The notes: generated by a model from the letters alone, not told the origin. Counted from the first letter of the stretch, positions 1-7,345 are shown. The stretch: DNA of 15,684 nucleotides from Spirochaetales bacterium (GCA_007121695.1 SKKC01000419.1:1-15684), one strand, 5' to 3'. A program made the numbers and translations.

Positions 1-2
1 AG

Positions 3-173
3 CGCATTCGAAGCGTAAACTATCTGAAGACGGCGATCGGGCAGCTCATAGATACCGACGTCGACACCGAGGACGTGGAGCTCGAAAACAGGCTGGAACA
101 GGCGGTCGTCCGGGAGGACTACGAGCTCGCTGCGGAACTTCGCGACCGCATCCGCGACCTCCGGTCCCGGTGA
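3..173 (+). CDS. UVR (UvrB/UvrC) motif protein, C-terminal end only
   Basis: This is the last 56 residues of a protein that begins before the window; the stop is TGA at 171-173. The visible tail holds a good UVR motif: an L-x3-L-x2-AV pattern, then REDYELAAELRD and a closing arginine-rich helix. UVR motifs form a helical hairpin that mediates protein contacts, as between UvrB and UvrC. The same motif ends McsA proteins and some bifunctional-nuclease (DUF151) proteins, and I cannot tell from the tail which family this is. It is too diverged from UvrB tails, and lacks helicase sequence upstream, to be named uvrB here. It runs directly into the lolA-like gene on the same strand. I am confident of the reading frame and the motif, not of the full protein's role. 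Confidence 0.75.
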   Translation, partial: RIRSVNYLKTAIGQLIDTDVDTEDVELENRLEQAVVREDYELAAELRDRIRDLRSR

Positions 174-204
174 TTGACACGATGGCCGTTTCGCATACTA
201 AACT
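174..204 (+). promoter_or_regulatory. Candidate promoter for the lolA-like gene
   Basis: A perfect TTGACA at 174-179 is followed by TACTAA at 196-201 (16-base spacer) or TAAACT at 199-204 (19-base spacer). Either would start a transcript near 208-212, only a few bases before the ATG pair at 215 and 218. There is no Shine-Dalgarno sequence in front of those codons. The -10 match is only partial, so this remains a candidate. Confidence 0.35.
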
Positions 205-214
205 CTTGCCTAGA

Positions 215-937
215 ATGATGTTGCTACATAATCGCCTCACATACCGTGTTCTAATTGCGTGCATCCTGCTTTTCGCAACGGTAGCTTCAGGTTCAGCGCA
301 GCAGATTCGGACAGCAAGTCAGTTTCTGCAGCGCCTGAGCGAAGAATATGCGGGGTTCGAAGACTACATGGCAGACATTGTGGTCACGACCGAACGCGAG
401 CGCATGGCGGGAACGCTGTATCATCGCCGCCCGAATCTGCTGAATATCGAGTTCACCCAGCCGCAGGATCAGTTCATTATTACCGACGGGCAGTTTCTGC
501 GTGTGCATGTCCCTTCATTGAACACCACGCTCAGCCAGCGACTGCGCAGTACCGCAGACGCGCCCGGTGGTATCGCGACCGCCGAAGGTCTCGCACTCCT
601 GCGTCGTAACTTTTCGGTCGCGTTTCAGGCCTCGCCAGACTTTGTCGGCGTGAACTCGACCGGAAACTTTATTGAGCCGGTTGGTCCGGATACGCAGGTG
701 GTCAATCTGCGATTCGATACCTCGACTCCGGACGAAGGGTACAGGCAGCTCGTTATCAGCGTGGATGCGGACTATCGCATTCGTCGCATTGTCGGAACAA
801 CAGTTGATCTGAACAGGGTGCAGTTCGATTTCACGAACGTACGGGTAAATCAGGGTCTGCCGGACAGTCGGTTTGAGTATGTGTCACCCCCTGCATCGAG
901 CACCTTCGAAGATTTTCTGTTCGACAGCGCAAACTGA
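215..937 (+). CDS. LolA-like outer-membrane lipoprotein carrier family protein
   Basis: This is a periplasmic protein with a signal peptide: a short basic stretch (H20, R22, R26 numbered from the GTG at 170), a hydrophobic core and a likely cut after SGSA before QQ. The mature part has the LolA pattern: an amphipathic start helix, a strand with GTLYHRRPNLLNIEF, then TDGQFLRVHVPS. These match LolA's curved sheet that holds lipoprotein acyl chains between the inner and outer membranes. The start is uncertain. In-frame choices are GTG 170 (overlapping the previous stop by four bases), ATG 182, and ATG 215 or 218. I chose 215 because it gives a normal-length signal peptide and lies just after a TTGACA promoter-like site. 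No ribosome site is clear for any of them. The gene is followed 29 bases later by the RodZ-like gene. The LolA fold is a confident call; the substrate is inferred from the family. Confidence 0.75.
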   Translation: MMLLHNRLTYRVLIACILLFATVASGSAQQIRTASQFLQRLSEEYAGFEDYMADIVVTTERERMAGTLYHRRPNLLNIEFTQPQDQFIITDGQFLRVHVPSLNTTLSQRLRSTADAPGGIATAEGLALLRRNFSVAFQASPDFVGVNSTGNFIEPVGPDTQVVNLRFDTSTPDEGYRQLVISVDADYRIRRIVGTTVDLNRVQFDFTNVRVNQGLPDSRFEYVSPPASSTFEDFLFDSAN

Positions 938-966
938 TCAGAGAAGCGACTTGTAGACAGGTATTT

Positions 967-2133
967 ATGGAATCTATTGGCGACCGGTTGCGCGTTGCGC
1001 GTGAAGACAAAGGATACTCATTCGAACAGGTCGCCCGCGACACGCACATCGCGAAGCGCTACATAGAGGCCATGGAACAGGATGACTATACGGTGTTTCC
1101 TGGCGAGCCATACCTGGTCGGTTTTCTCCAGAACTATTCCGAGTATCTGGGCCTGTCGGCCGAAGAGGTCCTCAACCGCTACCGCAATCTGAAACTCCAG
1201 GAACAGCCTGTGCCCATGGACCAGCTGCTCGACACGGGGCGTTCGCAGCGGGTGCGTTCTGCGGTTCTGGTAACCGTTCTCGTGGTTCTGGTCGTCGCGG
1301 CGGTCTCCGCGCTCTTCATGTTTACCAATATCTCGTCCGTGTTCAGCGGGCTCTTCGATCGGGAGTCCCGGCCGGTGGCTACGCAGTCGGCGGGCGAAGG
1401 CAGTGTCGCAGGCGGGGCCCAGAACGGTCCCGGGAGCGCAGCGCCGGTTCTTGACCTCGGGAGCGACTACGTTCTCGAACGCTCGTTTTTTCGGGGCGAG
1501 CGCTTTGTTGTCGACATAAACGGCGAGCAGGTGCAGCTCGCGCTCGACGATATCGGCGAGCAGGTACGCGTCCGCTTTCCCGGGGGCACGGTATCGATTC
1601 CGCAGGGAACCGCGGGGCTTCTCGATCTTGACAGCTCGGGCGCCCCGGATATACGCGTCATCGTACGGACCGTCATGCTGAATACCAGCCCGCCGGAAGC
1701 CGTAATACGCATAGATCGGCAGGTCGCCCTGGGCGAAGACGTCGGTGAAACCCCGGCGGGAACTGCCGCCTCCGAGCTCCCGCCAACCGGATCAGCGGGC
1801 GTCGAGTGGCGGGAGCGGCCTTCGCAGACCATTCAGACAGCCTTTGTCGCCTCGGGTTTCTCGGTCTCGCTCGAAGCGATTCGCACAGTACTTGTCAGAG
1901 TGGCGGTGGACGACGGAGACACGCAGCAGCACGTCATGCAGCCCGGAGAGCGTCGCGAGTTTTCGGCCTCCGATCATGTGTTCGTGTCGGCATCGAACGC
2001 GTCCTCCGTGGCGCTGAGCGTCGAGGGAACACCCGTCAGTCTCGGCGGGGCCGGGCAGGTTTCAAGCGTGCTCGTCGGCGTTGCCGACCGCGACACGGCC
2101 AGTCCTCGACTCGCCGCAATTCCGAGCTTCTGA
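967..2133 (+). CDS. RodZ-like helix-turn-helix membrane protein
   Basis: The protein has 388 residues. Residues 1-75 form the RodZ-type Xre helix-turn-helix: SIGDRLRVAREDKGYS, then HIAKRYIEAMEQDDY and the FPGEPYLVGFLQNYSEYLG segment characteristic of this family. One membrane helix follows at about 99-119. A Gly/Ala/Ser-rich linker leads to a middle beta domain (about 161-251) and a final DUF4115-like beta domain (about 297-372) with LVRVAVDDGD and VEGTPVSLGG. In RodZ the cytoplasmic HTH contacts MreB and the outer part lies in the periplasm, linking the cytoskeleton to wall growth. The middle domain is extra relative to E. coli RodZ and I do not recognise it. A short AGG element precedes ATG 967. 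The neighbours suggest an envelope and repair cluster read as one transcript. Confidence 0.85.
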   Translation: MESIGDRLRVAREDKGYSFEQVARDTHIAKRYIEAMEQDDYTVFPGEPYLVGFLQNYSEYLGLSAEEVLNRYRNLKLQEQPVPMDQLLDTGRSQRVRSAVLVTVLVVLVVAAVSALFMFTNISSVFSGLFDRESRPVATQSAGEGSVAGGAQNGPGSAAPVLDLGSDYVLERSFFRGERFVVDINGEQVQLALDDIGEQVRVRFPGGTVSIPQGTAGLLDLDSSGAPDIRVIVRTVMLNTSPPEAVIRIDRQVALGEDVGETPAGTAASELPPTGSAGVEWRERPSQTIQTAFVASGFSVSLEAIRTVLVRVAVDDGDTQQHVMQPGERREFSASDHVFVSASNASSVALSVEGTPVSLGGAGQVSSVLVGVADRDTASPRLAAIPSF

Positions 2134-2153
2134 ATCAGGGCCCTGTGGGACGT

Positions 2154-4289
2154 GTGTCTGAGACCATTCCTGAGTACCTCGAAGGTCTGAACCCGGTACA
2201 GCTCGACGCTGTCCGTCACCAGGGAAGCCCGCTTCTTATTCTCGCGGGGGCAGGGTCCGGAAAGACTCGCGTCATTACCTACAAAATCGCCTATCTCATA
2301 CGGGAATGCGGCATACCACCGCGCTCCATCCTCGCGGTGACCTTCACGAACAAGGCGGCGGCGGAAATGCGCGAACGCGCCGCGTCGCTCGCTCCCGGTG
2401 CGTCGGAGTGCATGATCCGTACCTTCCACAGTTTTGGAGCGTGGTTGCTGCGGCGCAATCACGACCGTTGTGCGCTGCCTGCGGGGTTCAGCATCTATGA
2501 CGATGACGACACGGTGCAGCTGCTGCGTTCGCTGTTTCCGGATGAGTCCAAGCCGCACCTGATCTCGCAGGCTCGTGCGATCAGCAGGGCGAAGGACTAC
2601 GCCCTGTTTCCCGACGACGATCTGTCGGCGGTGACCTACCACGAAGACGAGCTTCGGGAGGCCTACCGGCGCTATCACGACAGGTTGCGGGAAATCGGAA
2701 ACGTCGATTTCGGCGATCTGATTCTCCGCCCGCTCGAGCTGTTGCGCGCCGACGAAGGTGTGCGAACGCGTATACAGCAGCGTTTCCGTGTGGTTCTTGT
2801 CGACGAGTATCAGGACTCGAACGTCGCGCAGTTCGAGTTCCTGCGCGCGCTCGTCGGCCCGGAGACCTACCTGTGCGTGGTCGGCGACGACGATCAGAGT
2901 ATCTACCGATTCCGCGGGGCGGAAGTCAGAAACATCCTGACCTTCCACGAACAGTTCCCGGGTACGAAAACCGTGCGGCTCGAGCAGAACTACCGTTCGA
3001 CCGGGAGCATTCTGAACCTGGCGTCTGAGGTTGTCGCCCGAAACGAAGGACGGCTGGGAAAGCGCCTGTGGACCGAACGCGACGACGGGCCACTTCCACA
3101 GCTCGCGCTCCTGTCTGACGCGGAGTCCGAGGTCGAGTTCTGCCGCGGTATTATTCAGCGTGACCAGCGCTACAGCGACACGGCTATTCTCTACCGGACG
3201 AACGCGCAGAGTCGTCTGTTCGAGAGTGAGTTCCTGCGCCAGGGTATTCCGTACCGCATCGTCGGGACGGTACGCTTCTACGAGCGCGAGGAAGTAAAAG
3301 ACGTGCTCGCAGTCCTGCGCCTTCTGGCAAATCCCCGCGACGAAGTGAGTTTCCGGCGCATTATCAACAAGCCCTCGCGCGGGCTTGGTCTGAAATCGGT
3401 AGACCGGCTGGTGCAGACCGCCGTTGCAGGCGGGCAGGATCTGATCGCCGCGCTCTCGGCGCCAGTACCTGGCCTCAGCCGCAAGGCCGAGCAGGCGAGG
3501 GCGGAGGTGGCACGAGTCTTTTCCGGGCTTGTCGAAGCTGTCGACGGCAGTTCGCTTTCGCTGATCGTCGAGCGGGCGGGCGAGGAAACGGGACTCCGCG
3601 AGTATCACGAGAGCCAGGACGAGTACCAGGGGAGCGGCAAGGTCGCGAACATGGACGAGCTCGTCAACGCGGCGGGCCTGTACGGTTCGGGCCGGGACGC
3701 GCTTACAGAGTTTCTCGAAATGATAGAGCTCGACGCAACGCGCGACACGTCGGACGGGGACGGCGAGGCGGTTACGCTCATTACCATGCACAATACCAAG
3801 GGACTCGAATTTCCGCGTGTCATTATTACCGGGCTCGAAGACGGCCTCTTTCCGCGAGGTGGCGACGAGGGGCCGGAAGAAATAGAGGAAGAGCGGCGTC
3901 TGTTCTACGTCGCGGTGACCCGCGCCGAGAACGAGCTGTATCTGACAAGCTGTCGCTTCCGTCGACTCTACGGGCGCATTACCGAATACCCGCCGTCGCG
4001 CTTTCTCGGCGCGATTCCGGAGCACCTGCTCGAGATAGTCGGCTCGGCGCCGGGCAGAAGACCCGCCGCGACGTCGTCTGCCGCTGTCGTCAACGACGAG
4101 GACTGGGAGGATGCGAATGATCTGCCGCCGGGTGCCGGCGTGTACCACGACGACTACGGTATCGGGGTCGTGCAGAAACGCTGGCGCAAGGGGGCAAATG
4201 TCATGGTCAGGGTCGGTTTCGAGAACGGGCGGATCGCCACGTTTATTCCGCGATACACCCCGCTGGAGCGGGTAAGCATAGATGAATAA
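2154..4289 (+). CDS. UvrD/PcrA-type ATP-dependent DNA helicase
   Basis: This is a superfamily 1A 3'-5' DNA helicase acting in excision repair and removal of recombination or replication blocks. Numbered from GTG 2154, the motifs run in order: Q motif LNPVQLDAV (12-20), Walker A AGAGSGKT (31-38), Ia TFTNKAAAEM, Ib TFHSFGAWLLRR, II DEYQD (217-221), III GDDDQSIYRFRG (244-255), IV QNYRST (278-283), V MHNTKGLEFP (545-554), VI EERRLFYVAVTRA with R590. The C-terminal Tudor-like segment DYGIGVVQKRW is also present. The length of 711 residues is normal for PcrA/UvrD. The frame stays open back to 1806, but that region overlaps rodZ and has no helicase homology. GTG 2154 (reading on as SETIPEYLEGLNP) or GTG 2145 is the likely start, 11-20 bases after the rodZ stop. 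pcrA and uvrD cannot be separated by sequence alone. Confidence 0.95.
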   Translation: MSETIPEYLEGLNPVQLDAVRHQGSPLLILAGAGSGKTRVITYKIAYLIRECGIPPRSILAVTFTNKAAAEMRERAASLAPGASECMIRTFHSFGAWLLRRNHDRCALPAGFSIYDDDDTVQLLRSLFPDESKPHLISQARAISRAKDYALFPDDDLSAVTYHEDELREAYRRYHDRLREIGNVDFGDLILRPLELLRADEGVRTRIQQRFRVVLVDEYQDSNVAQFEFLRALVGPETYLCVVGDDDQSIYRFRGAEVRNILTFHEQFPGTKTVRLEQNYRSTGSILNLASEVVARNEGRLGKRLWTERDDGPLPQLALLSDAESEVEFCRGIIQRDQRYSDTAILYRTNAQSRLFESEFLRQGIPYRIVGTVRFYEREEVKDVLAVLRLLANPRDEVSFRRIINKPSRGLGLKSVDRLVQTAVAGGQDLIAALSAPVPGLSRKAEQARAEVARVFSGLVEAVDGSSLSLIVERAGEETGLREYHESQDEYQGSGKVANMDELVNAAGLYGSGRDALTEFLEMIELDATRDTSDGDGEAVTLITMHNTKGLEFPRVIITGLEDGLFPRGGDEGPEEIEEERRLFYVAVTRAENELYLTSCRFRRLYGRITEYPPSRFLGAIPEHLLEIVGSAPGRRPAATSSAAVVNDEDWEDANDLPPGAGVYHDDYGIGVVQKRWRKGANVMVRVGFENGRIATFIPRYTPLERVSIDE

Positions 4290-5139
4290 CCACGACCGCA
4301 TTCCGCCCATTCGACGTGCTCGCGGCTACCGGCTCTACGCTGACGGGGGGGTGCGCTACCTGGACCTGTGGCAGTTCGACGGGCGCGCCATCCTGGGACA
4401 CGCCCCCCAGCGAGTCCGGCGCGCCTTCGACAACGTGCTTGCCCGTGGGCAGGCAGGCTCGCTTCCCGGCCGGTGGGCGCATCGACTGACGCGCGCGCTT
4501 ACCGGGCTGACCGGGCGTGCAGGCCCGTGGCAGCTGTTCAGCGCCGCCGAGGCGGTCCACATGCAGCTCGACCGCGCCTACGGTCGGGCCGGCTGGCGTA
4601 TCGCCGATCCGCTGCAGCCGGAACGCGACGCCGAGGTGCCGGGGATTACCCGGGTAGAGCTGTTTCGGCCCCTGCTTTCAAACCCGGTGTCGGTGGCGTC
4701 GGACGGTCCGCTTCTGCTGCCCGTGCCGGTCATGGTGGGCAGCGGCGTCTACGCGCTTGTGCTGCCCGACACCGAGGCACGCGAAGCGCCGGTGTTCCCC
4801 GATCTTCCCGGAATGGGGGCGCTGCCGGGGGAGCCGTTGCTCGCCGCCGCCACACGGGCGGTGTACGACGTAGTGGAGAGCGCCACCGTGGTGGAAGAAG
4901 CGCTCCGGCAGCACCACAGGGTCTGCGCAGCCTTCGACGCATCGCCGAACTGGCACCGTCAGGGCCTGTATCTGCGGTTTTCCGGAACAGCCGCCGGGTA
5001 CGAGCGTGTCTTTGCTCGATTTCTTGGCGCGCACGTGGTATTGTCACCCGAGGCCCGCGGTGCGAGCATTATACCGCAGGAACTGTCCGCCGGTGAGCAG
5101 GCGCTGCTCGTCCGGCTGGCAGGGGAAACGGAGGAATGA
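4282..5139 (+). CDS. Degenerate class III aminotransferase-like protein without lysine
   Basis: The protein has 285 residues, against about 430 for true class III aminotransferases. The start RARGYRLYADGGVRYLDLW followed by ILGHAP copies the N-terminal arm of glutamate-1-semialdehyde aminotransferases. WQLFSAAEAVHMQLDRAY, then GRAGWR, matches the cofactor-phosphate loop region, usually SGTEA. The end, with FLGAHVVLSPEARGAS then LSAGEQALL, matches the C-terminal small domain. The central part that should carry the cofactor-binding lysine is missing. In fact the whole protein contains no lysine at all, so it cannot form the usual Schiff base. It is therefore probably non-catalytic, perhaps a structural, regulatory or substrate-binding relative. 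ATG 4282 overlaps the helicase stop by eight bases, so translation is likely coupled. It ends four bases inside the first ATG of the next gene. The family resemblance is my reading; the role is unknown. Confidence 0.7.
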   Translation: MNNHDRIPPIRRARGYRLYADGGVRYLDLWQFDGRAILGHAPQRVRRAFDNVLARGQAGSLPGRWAHRLTRALTGLTGRAGPWQLFSAAEAVHMQLDRAYGRAGWRIADPLQPERDAEVPGITRVELFRPLLSNPVSVASDGPLLLPVPVMVGSGVYALVLPDTEAREAPVFPDLPGMGALPGEPLLAAATRAVYDVVESATVVEEALRQHHRVCAAFDASPNWHRQGLYLRFSGTAAGYERVFARFLGAHVVLSPEARGASIIPQELSAGEQALLVRLAGETEE

Positions 5140-5141
5140 AC

Positions 5142-5441
5142 ATGGGAATGGGCGGTACAGCCGTAGTCCTCGGCATACAGCTTGTCGTGGGCGCTATCGC
5201 GACCTTTCTCGCCATTCTTCTGTGGTCGCGGACACGCGATGCGGCGTGGATGCTCATAGTCATAGGCACCATAGCGCACTACGGCGCGCTGGTGTTCAGC
5301 GGTCTCGAACTGCTGGGCCTGGTCAGCCTCGACGGGCTGGTGGTGTCCGGGGTTCCGCTCGGAAGGGTGCTGATCAGCAGCCTTCCGATGCTGTTCTTTA
5401 TCGGCGCCTTTATTATAATGGTAGCCAGAAACCGGGTGTAG
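5142..5441 (+). CDS. Small membrane protein, about three helices, function unknown
   Basis: The protein has 99 residues from ATG 5142. It contains three hydrophobic segments: AVVLGIQLVVGAIATFLAIL, AAWMLIVIGTIAHYGALVF, and VLISSLPMLFFIGAFIIMV near the end. It finishes with the basic tail ARNRV. There are two candidate starts. ATG 5136 overlaps the previous stop but sits one base after the GGAGG at 5130-5134. ATG 5142 has an ideal seven-base gap, so I prefer it. The loop between helices two and three is leucine- and glycine-rich and has no charged motif that would suggest an enzyme or channel. I do not recognise the family. It belongs to the helicase transcript by position and is followed by another tiny membrane protein 74 bases later. 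Confidence 0.8.
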   Translation: MGMGGTAVVLGIQLVVGAIATFLAILLWSRTRDAAWMLIVIGTIAHYGALVFSGLELLGLVSLDGLVVSGVPLGRVLISSLPMLFFIGAFIIMVARNRV

Positions 5442-5467
5442 GCCGGGGATCTCCGGTTGACACCCGG
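5432..5467 (+). other. Nested hairpin between the two small membrane genes
   Basis: CCGGGTG at 5432-5438 pairs exactly with CACCCGG at 5461-5467. Inside lies a second small stem, CCGG 5443-5446 with CCGG 5453-5456. The structure spans the stop codon of the first membrane gene. No run of T follows, so it is not a normal terminator; it could be a processing or stability element. It overlaps a TTGACA at 5457-5462. Confidence 0.35.
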
Positions 5468-5515
5468 AACGAAATGCCCGAATGTAGGCAGATAATTTCC
5501 TGGAGGATGTTGTAC

Positions 5516-5755
5516 ATGGTAGCACTCATAGTCGGATTCGTTTTTATTCTGTTCGCGGTATACGCAGTTCTTCCGTTCAGCTGGGCCCTGAACTGGCTCG
5601 AGCCGGTCATCCACTTCCTCATGGGCGGAGTGCCCATTATGGCGCTGTTCATTGGTCTGATCGCGGTGTTCATTGGCATTGCCGACATCAAGGACAAAAT
5701 GGAAGCAAAAAAGGAAGAGGCAGAAGAAGCGGCCGAGGCGGCGAAACAGTCCTGA
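5516..5755 (+). CDS. Small two-helix membrane protein with charged C-terminal helix
   Basis: The protein has 79 residues. Two membrane helices (about 2-20 and 35-55) are joined by a short loop with WALNWLEP. They are followed by a highly charged helix with repeated Lys, Glu and Ala (DIKDKMEAKKEEAEEAAEA), likely cytoplasmic and perhaps coiled. ATG 5516 is chosen over the in-frame ATG 5507 because GGAGG at 5502-5506 sits nine bases before 5516 but touches 5507. I do not recognise the family. The layout (hydrophobic hairpin plus charged tail) is seen in small scaffold or accessory membrane proteins, but nothing here fixes a role. It lies 110 bases upstream of rplM, with a possible promoter in between. 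Confidence 0.8.
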   Translation: MVALIVGFVFILFAVYAVLPFSWALNWLEPVIHFLMGGVPIMALFIGLIAVFIGIADIKDKMEAKKEEAEEAAEAAKQS

Positions 5756-5783
5756 GATTCTGCTGGTCGCCGCTGCCGGGGCG

Positions 5784-5813
5784 TTGACATGCATGGTCAG
5801 CACGTGGCATTCT
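5784..5813 (+). promoter_or_regulatory. Candidate promoter of the rplM-rpsI operon
   Basis: TTGACA at 5784-5789 is followed after 18 bases by CATTCT at 5808-5813. The -35 box is perfect and the -10 is weak. It lies in the only gap upstream of rplM and would give a leader of about 45 bases ending in the AGAAGG ribosome site. Confidence 0.4.
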
Positions 5814-5865
5814 CGTTTTCCCCGTTATTTACAGCAGTCAGACGAACCACAGAAGGTATACATAT

Positions 5866-6294
5866 ATGCAAACGAAGTTTCTGAAACCCACTGAGATAGA
5901 ACGAAAGTGGTACATAATTGACGCAGAAGCGCAGGTGCTCGGTCGGGTTGCGGTTCGCGTGGCCTCGATTCTGCAGGGCAAGCACAAGCCAGCCTGGTCT
6001 CCGAATATGGAGCATGGCGACTACGTGGTTGTCATTAACGCCGGAAAGGTCGACGTGACCGGGCGAAAGCGCACCGACAAGATGTACTGGCGCCATACCG
6101 GGTATCCCGGTGGAATCAGGTCTGAAACCTTTGAAAAACGCATTCGACGCCGTCCTGAAGCGCCTCTGGAAGACGCCATTCGCGGCATGCTTCCCAAGAA
6201 CAGGCTGGGACGGAAGCTTTTCAATAATGTAAAGGTGTACGCGGGAAGCGACCATCCGCACGCGGCACAGAAGCCGGAAGAGCTCACGCTCTAA
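5866..6294 (+). CDS. rplM: 50S ribosomal protein L13
   Basis: The protein has 142 residues, the usual L13 length. Recognisable blocks are WYIIDAEAQVLGRVAVRVA near the N-terminus, HGDYVVVINAGKVDVTGRK in the middle, then YWRHTGYPGG and the ending LPKNRLGRKLFNNVKVYAG with a DHPHAAQKPE tail. L13 binds 23S rRNA and is an early assembly protein of the large subunit. AGAAGG at 5851-5856 lies nine bases before ATG 5866. It is paired with rpsI 37 bases downstream, the conserved bacterial order, so the two should be made together. Nothing is unusual in the protein. Confidence 0.98.
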   Translation: MQTKFLKPTEIERKWYIIDAEAQVLGRVAVRVASILQGKHKPAWSPNMEHGDYVVVINAGKVDVTGRKRTDKMYWRHTGYPGGIRSETFEKRIRRRPEAPLEDAIRGMLPKNRLGRKLFNNVKVYAGSDHPHAAQKPEELTL

Positions 6295-6331
6295 GGCGCG
6301 TTGGTATAGTCAGGGATCAAGGAGAAAACCT

Positions 6332-6724
6332 GTGGCAGAAAATCTTGCTTTGGGAACCGGTCGACGGAAAACCTCGGTTGCTCGTGTCTATCTTCGGCAC
6401 GGCAAGGGAGAGATCAAGATCAACGGTCGGTCGGTAGAGGAATACTTCGGTTCGGGAGACTTTTCCTACCTCGTGAATCAGCCGCTGGACGTTACCGATT
6501 CGATCGGAAAGTACGACGTCCTTATTAACGTGAAAGGCGGCGGGAAGTCGGGGCAGGCCGGTGCGATCCGTCATGGTCTGAGTCGTGCACTCGCCAAATA
6601 CGACGAGACGAACTACAAGCCCCTGCGCGAGAACGGCTTCATGACGCGCGACCCGCGTATGGTTGAACGGAAAAAGTACGGACAGCCTGGCGCACGCCGC
6701 AAGTTCCAGTTCTCCAAGCGCTAA
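6332..6724 (+). CDS. rpsI: 30S ribosomal protein S9
   Basis: The protein has 130 residues. GTGRRKTSVARVYLRHGKG opens the protein; NQPLDVTD, the glycine-rich VKGGGKSGQAGAIRHGLSRAL, the RDPRMVERKKYG block and the final KFQFSKR are all standard for S9. The C-terminal SKR tail reaches the ribosomal P site and touches the anticodon region of tRNA. The start is GTG 6332, with AAGGAG at 6319-6324 seven bases before it. It is co-transcribed with rplM. The recX frame begins 18 bases after its stop and happens to be in the same reading frame. Confidence 0.98.
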   Translation: MAENLALGTGRRKTSVARVYLRHGKGEIKINGRSVEEYFGSGDFSYLVNQPLDVTDSIGKYDVLINVKGGGKSGQAGAIRHGLSRALAKYDETNYKPLRENGFMTRDPRMVERKKYGQPGARRKFQFSKR

Positions 6725-6742
6725 TTCGCCTGTATTGTCCTC

Positions 6743-7345
6743 GTGACAATTCTTTCGAATCGTAAACAGGGCCCTTCCACGCGTCGCATAGATGTGTCGG
6801 ACGGGTCCTTTTTTTTGCTTCCGCATGACGCAGCCATTCTCGACGGGCTGCATGCGCATGCACCGCTGTCCGCAGACCTCGTCTCCCGACTCCGGGAAGA
6901 AAGCCGGAGGCACACACGCACGCTTGTACAGGGCAAGCTGCTCGAGCTGCAGGCAGCCCGCGAACACAGCAGGCGCGAACTGTCACTGAAGCTTGCCAGG
7001 CGCGGTTTTGACCAGGACATGGTCGACACGGTGATCGCAGAGTCGGTCGAGGCCGGATACGTCAGCGACGACCGCTTTGCCCGCGCCTTCGTTGAATCCC
7101 GGCTTCGACGGCAGCCCGAGGGGCGGGCAGCGCTTTCGGCGAGGCTCGCTGCCCGCGGCGTTGCGAGGGAAATCAGCGACCGCGTGATCGGCGAGCTTGT
7201 GGATCTCGAGACCGAGACCGAAGCCCTCGAGCGCGCGCTCGAAAAGGTGCAAAGGCGCACCGCGGATCCGCACAAGCAGATCGCCGGCCTCGTGAGAAAG
7301 GGCTTTCCATACAGCCTTGTGAAAGCATATGTCCACGGGAATTAG
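6743..7345 (+). CDS. recX: Regulatory protein RecX
   Basis: The protein has 200 residues built of three-helix RecX repeats. The N-terminal DVSDGSFFLLPHDAAILDGL fits the family's opening strand. ARREHSRREL-type residues with KLARRGFD and IAESVEAGYVSDDRFARAFV form the central repeat, and KGFPYSLVKAYV closes the last one. RecX binds RecA filaments and limits recombinase activity. The start is GTG 6743; it has no ribosome site, and the in-frame alternative GTG 6794 would remove the conserved start. It probably depends on read-through and translation coupling from rpsI. A terminator-like hairpin with eight T (6768-6816) sits inside codons 9-25, which would limit how much recX message is made. recA is not in the window. 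Confidence 0.88.
   Translation: MTILSNRKQGPSTRRIDVSDGSFFLLPHDAAILDGLHAHAPLSADLVSRLREESRRHTRTLVQGKLLELQAAREHSRRELSLKLARRGFDQDMVDTVIAESVEAGYVSDDRFARAFVESRLRRQPEGRAALSARLAARGVAREISDRVIGELVDLETETEALERALEKVQRRTADPHKQIAGLVRKGFPYSLVKAYVHGN
6768..6816 (+). terminator. Terminator-like hairpin inside the 5' end of recX
   Basis: AGGGCC at 6768-6773 pairs with GGTCCT at 6804-6809 (one G-U pair). Above it CGTC 6782-6785 pairs with GACG 6800-6803. Eight T follow at 6809-6816. The stem is bulged, so strength is moderate. It lies about 44 bases after the rpsI stop, which suits the end of the ribosomal operon, but it falls within recX coding sequence. Confidence 0.5.

Noticed and set aside
1806..2153. N-terminal extension of the helicase frame
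   Set aside because: It overlaps rodZ entirely, is Arg/Ala/Ser-rich and has no helicase homology; the conserved helicase start lies after 2154.
1974..4310. Long open frame (778 codons) on the minus strand
   Set aside because: It lies opposite the helicase gene, whose motifs are all present; the minus-strand product has no recognisable domain and is an effect of GC-rich codon use.
4368..5096. 242-codon Arg/Ala-rich frame on the plus strand
   Set aside because: It is a shifted-frame shadow of the aminotransferase-like gene; its composition is typical of frame shadows in GC-rich DNA.
5457..5496. TTGACA at 5457 with GATAAT at 5491 as a promoter for the second small membrane gene
   Set aside because: The boxes are 28 bases apart, too far for one promoter, and the TTGACA lies inside a hairpin.
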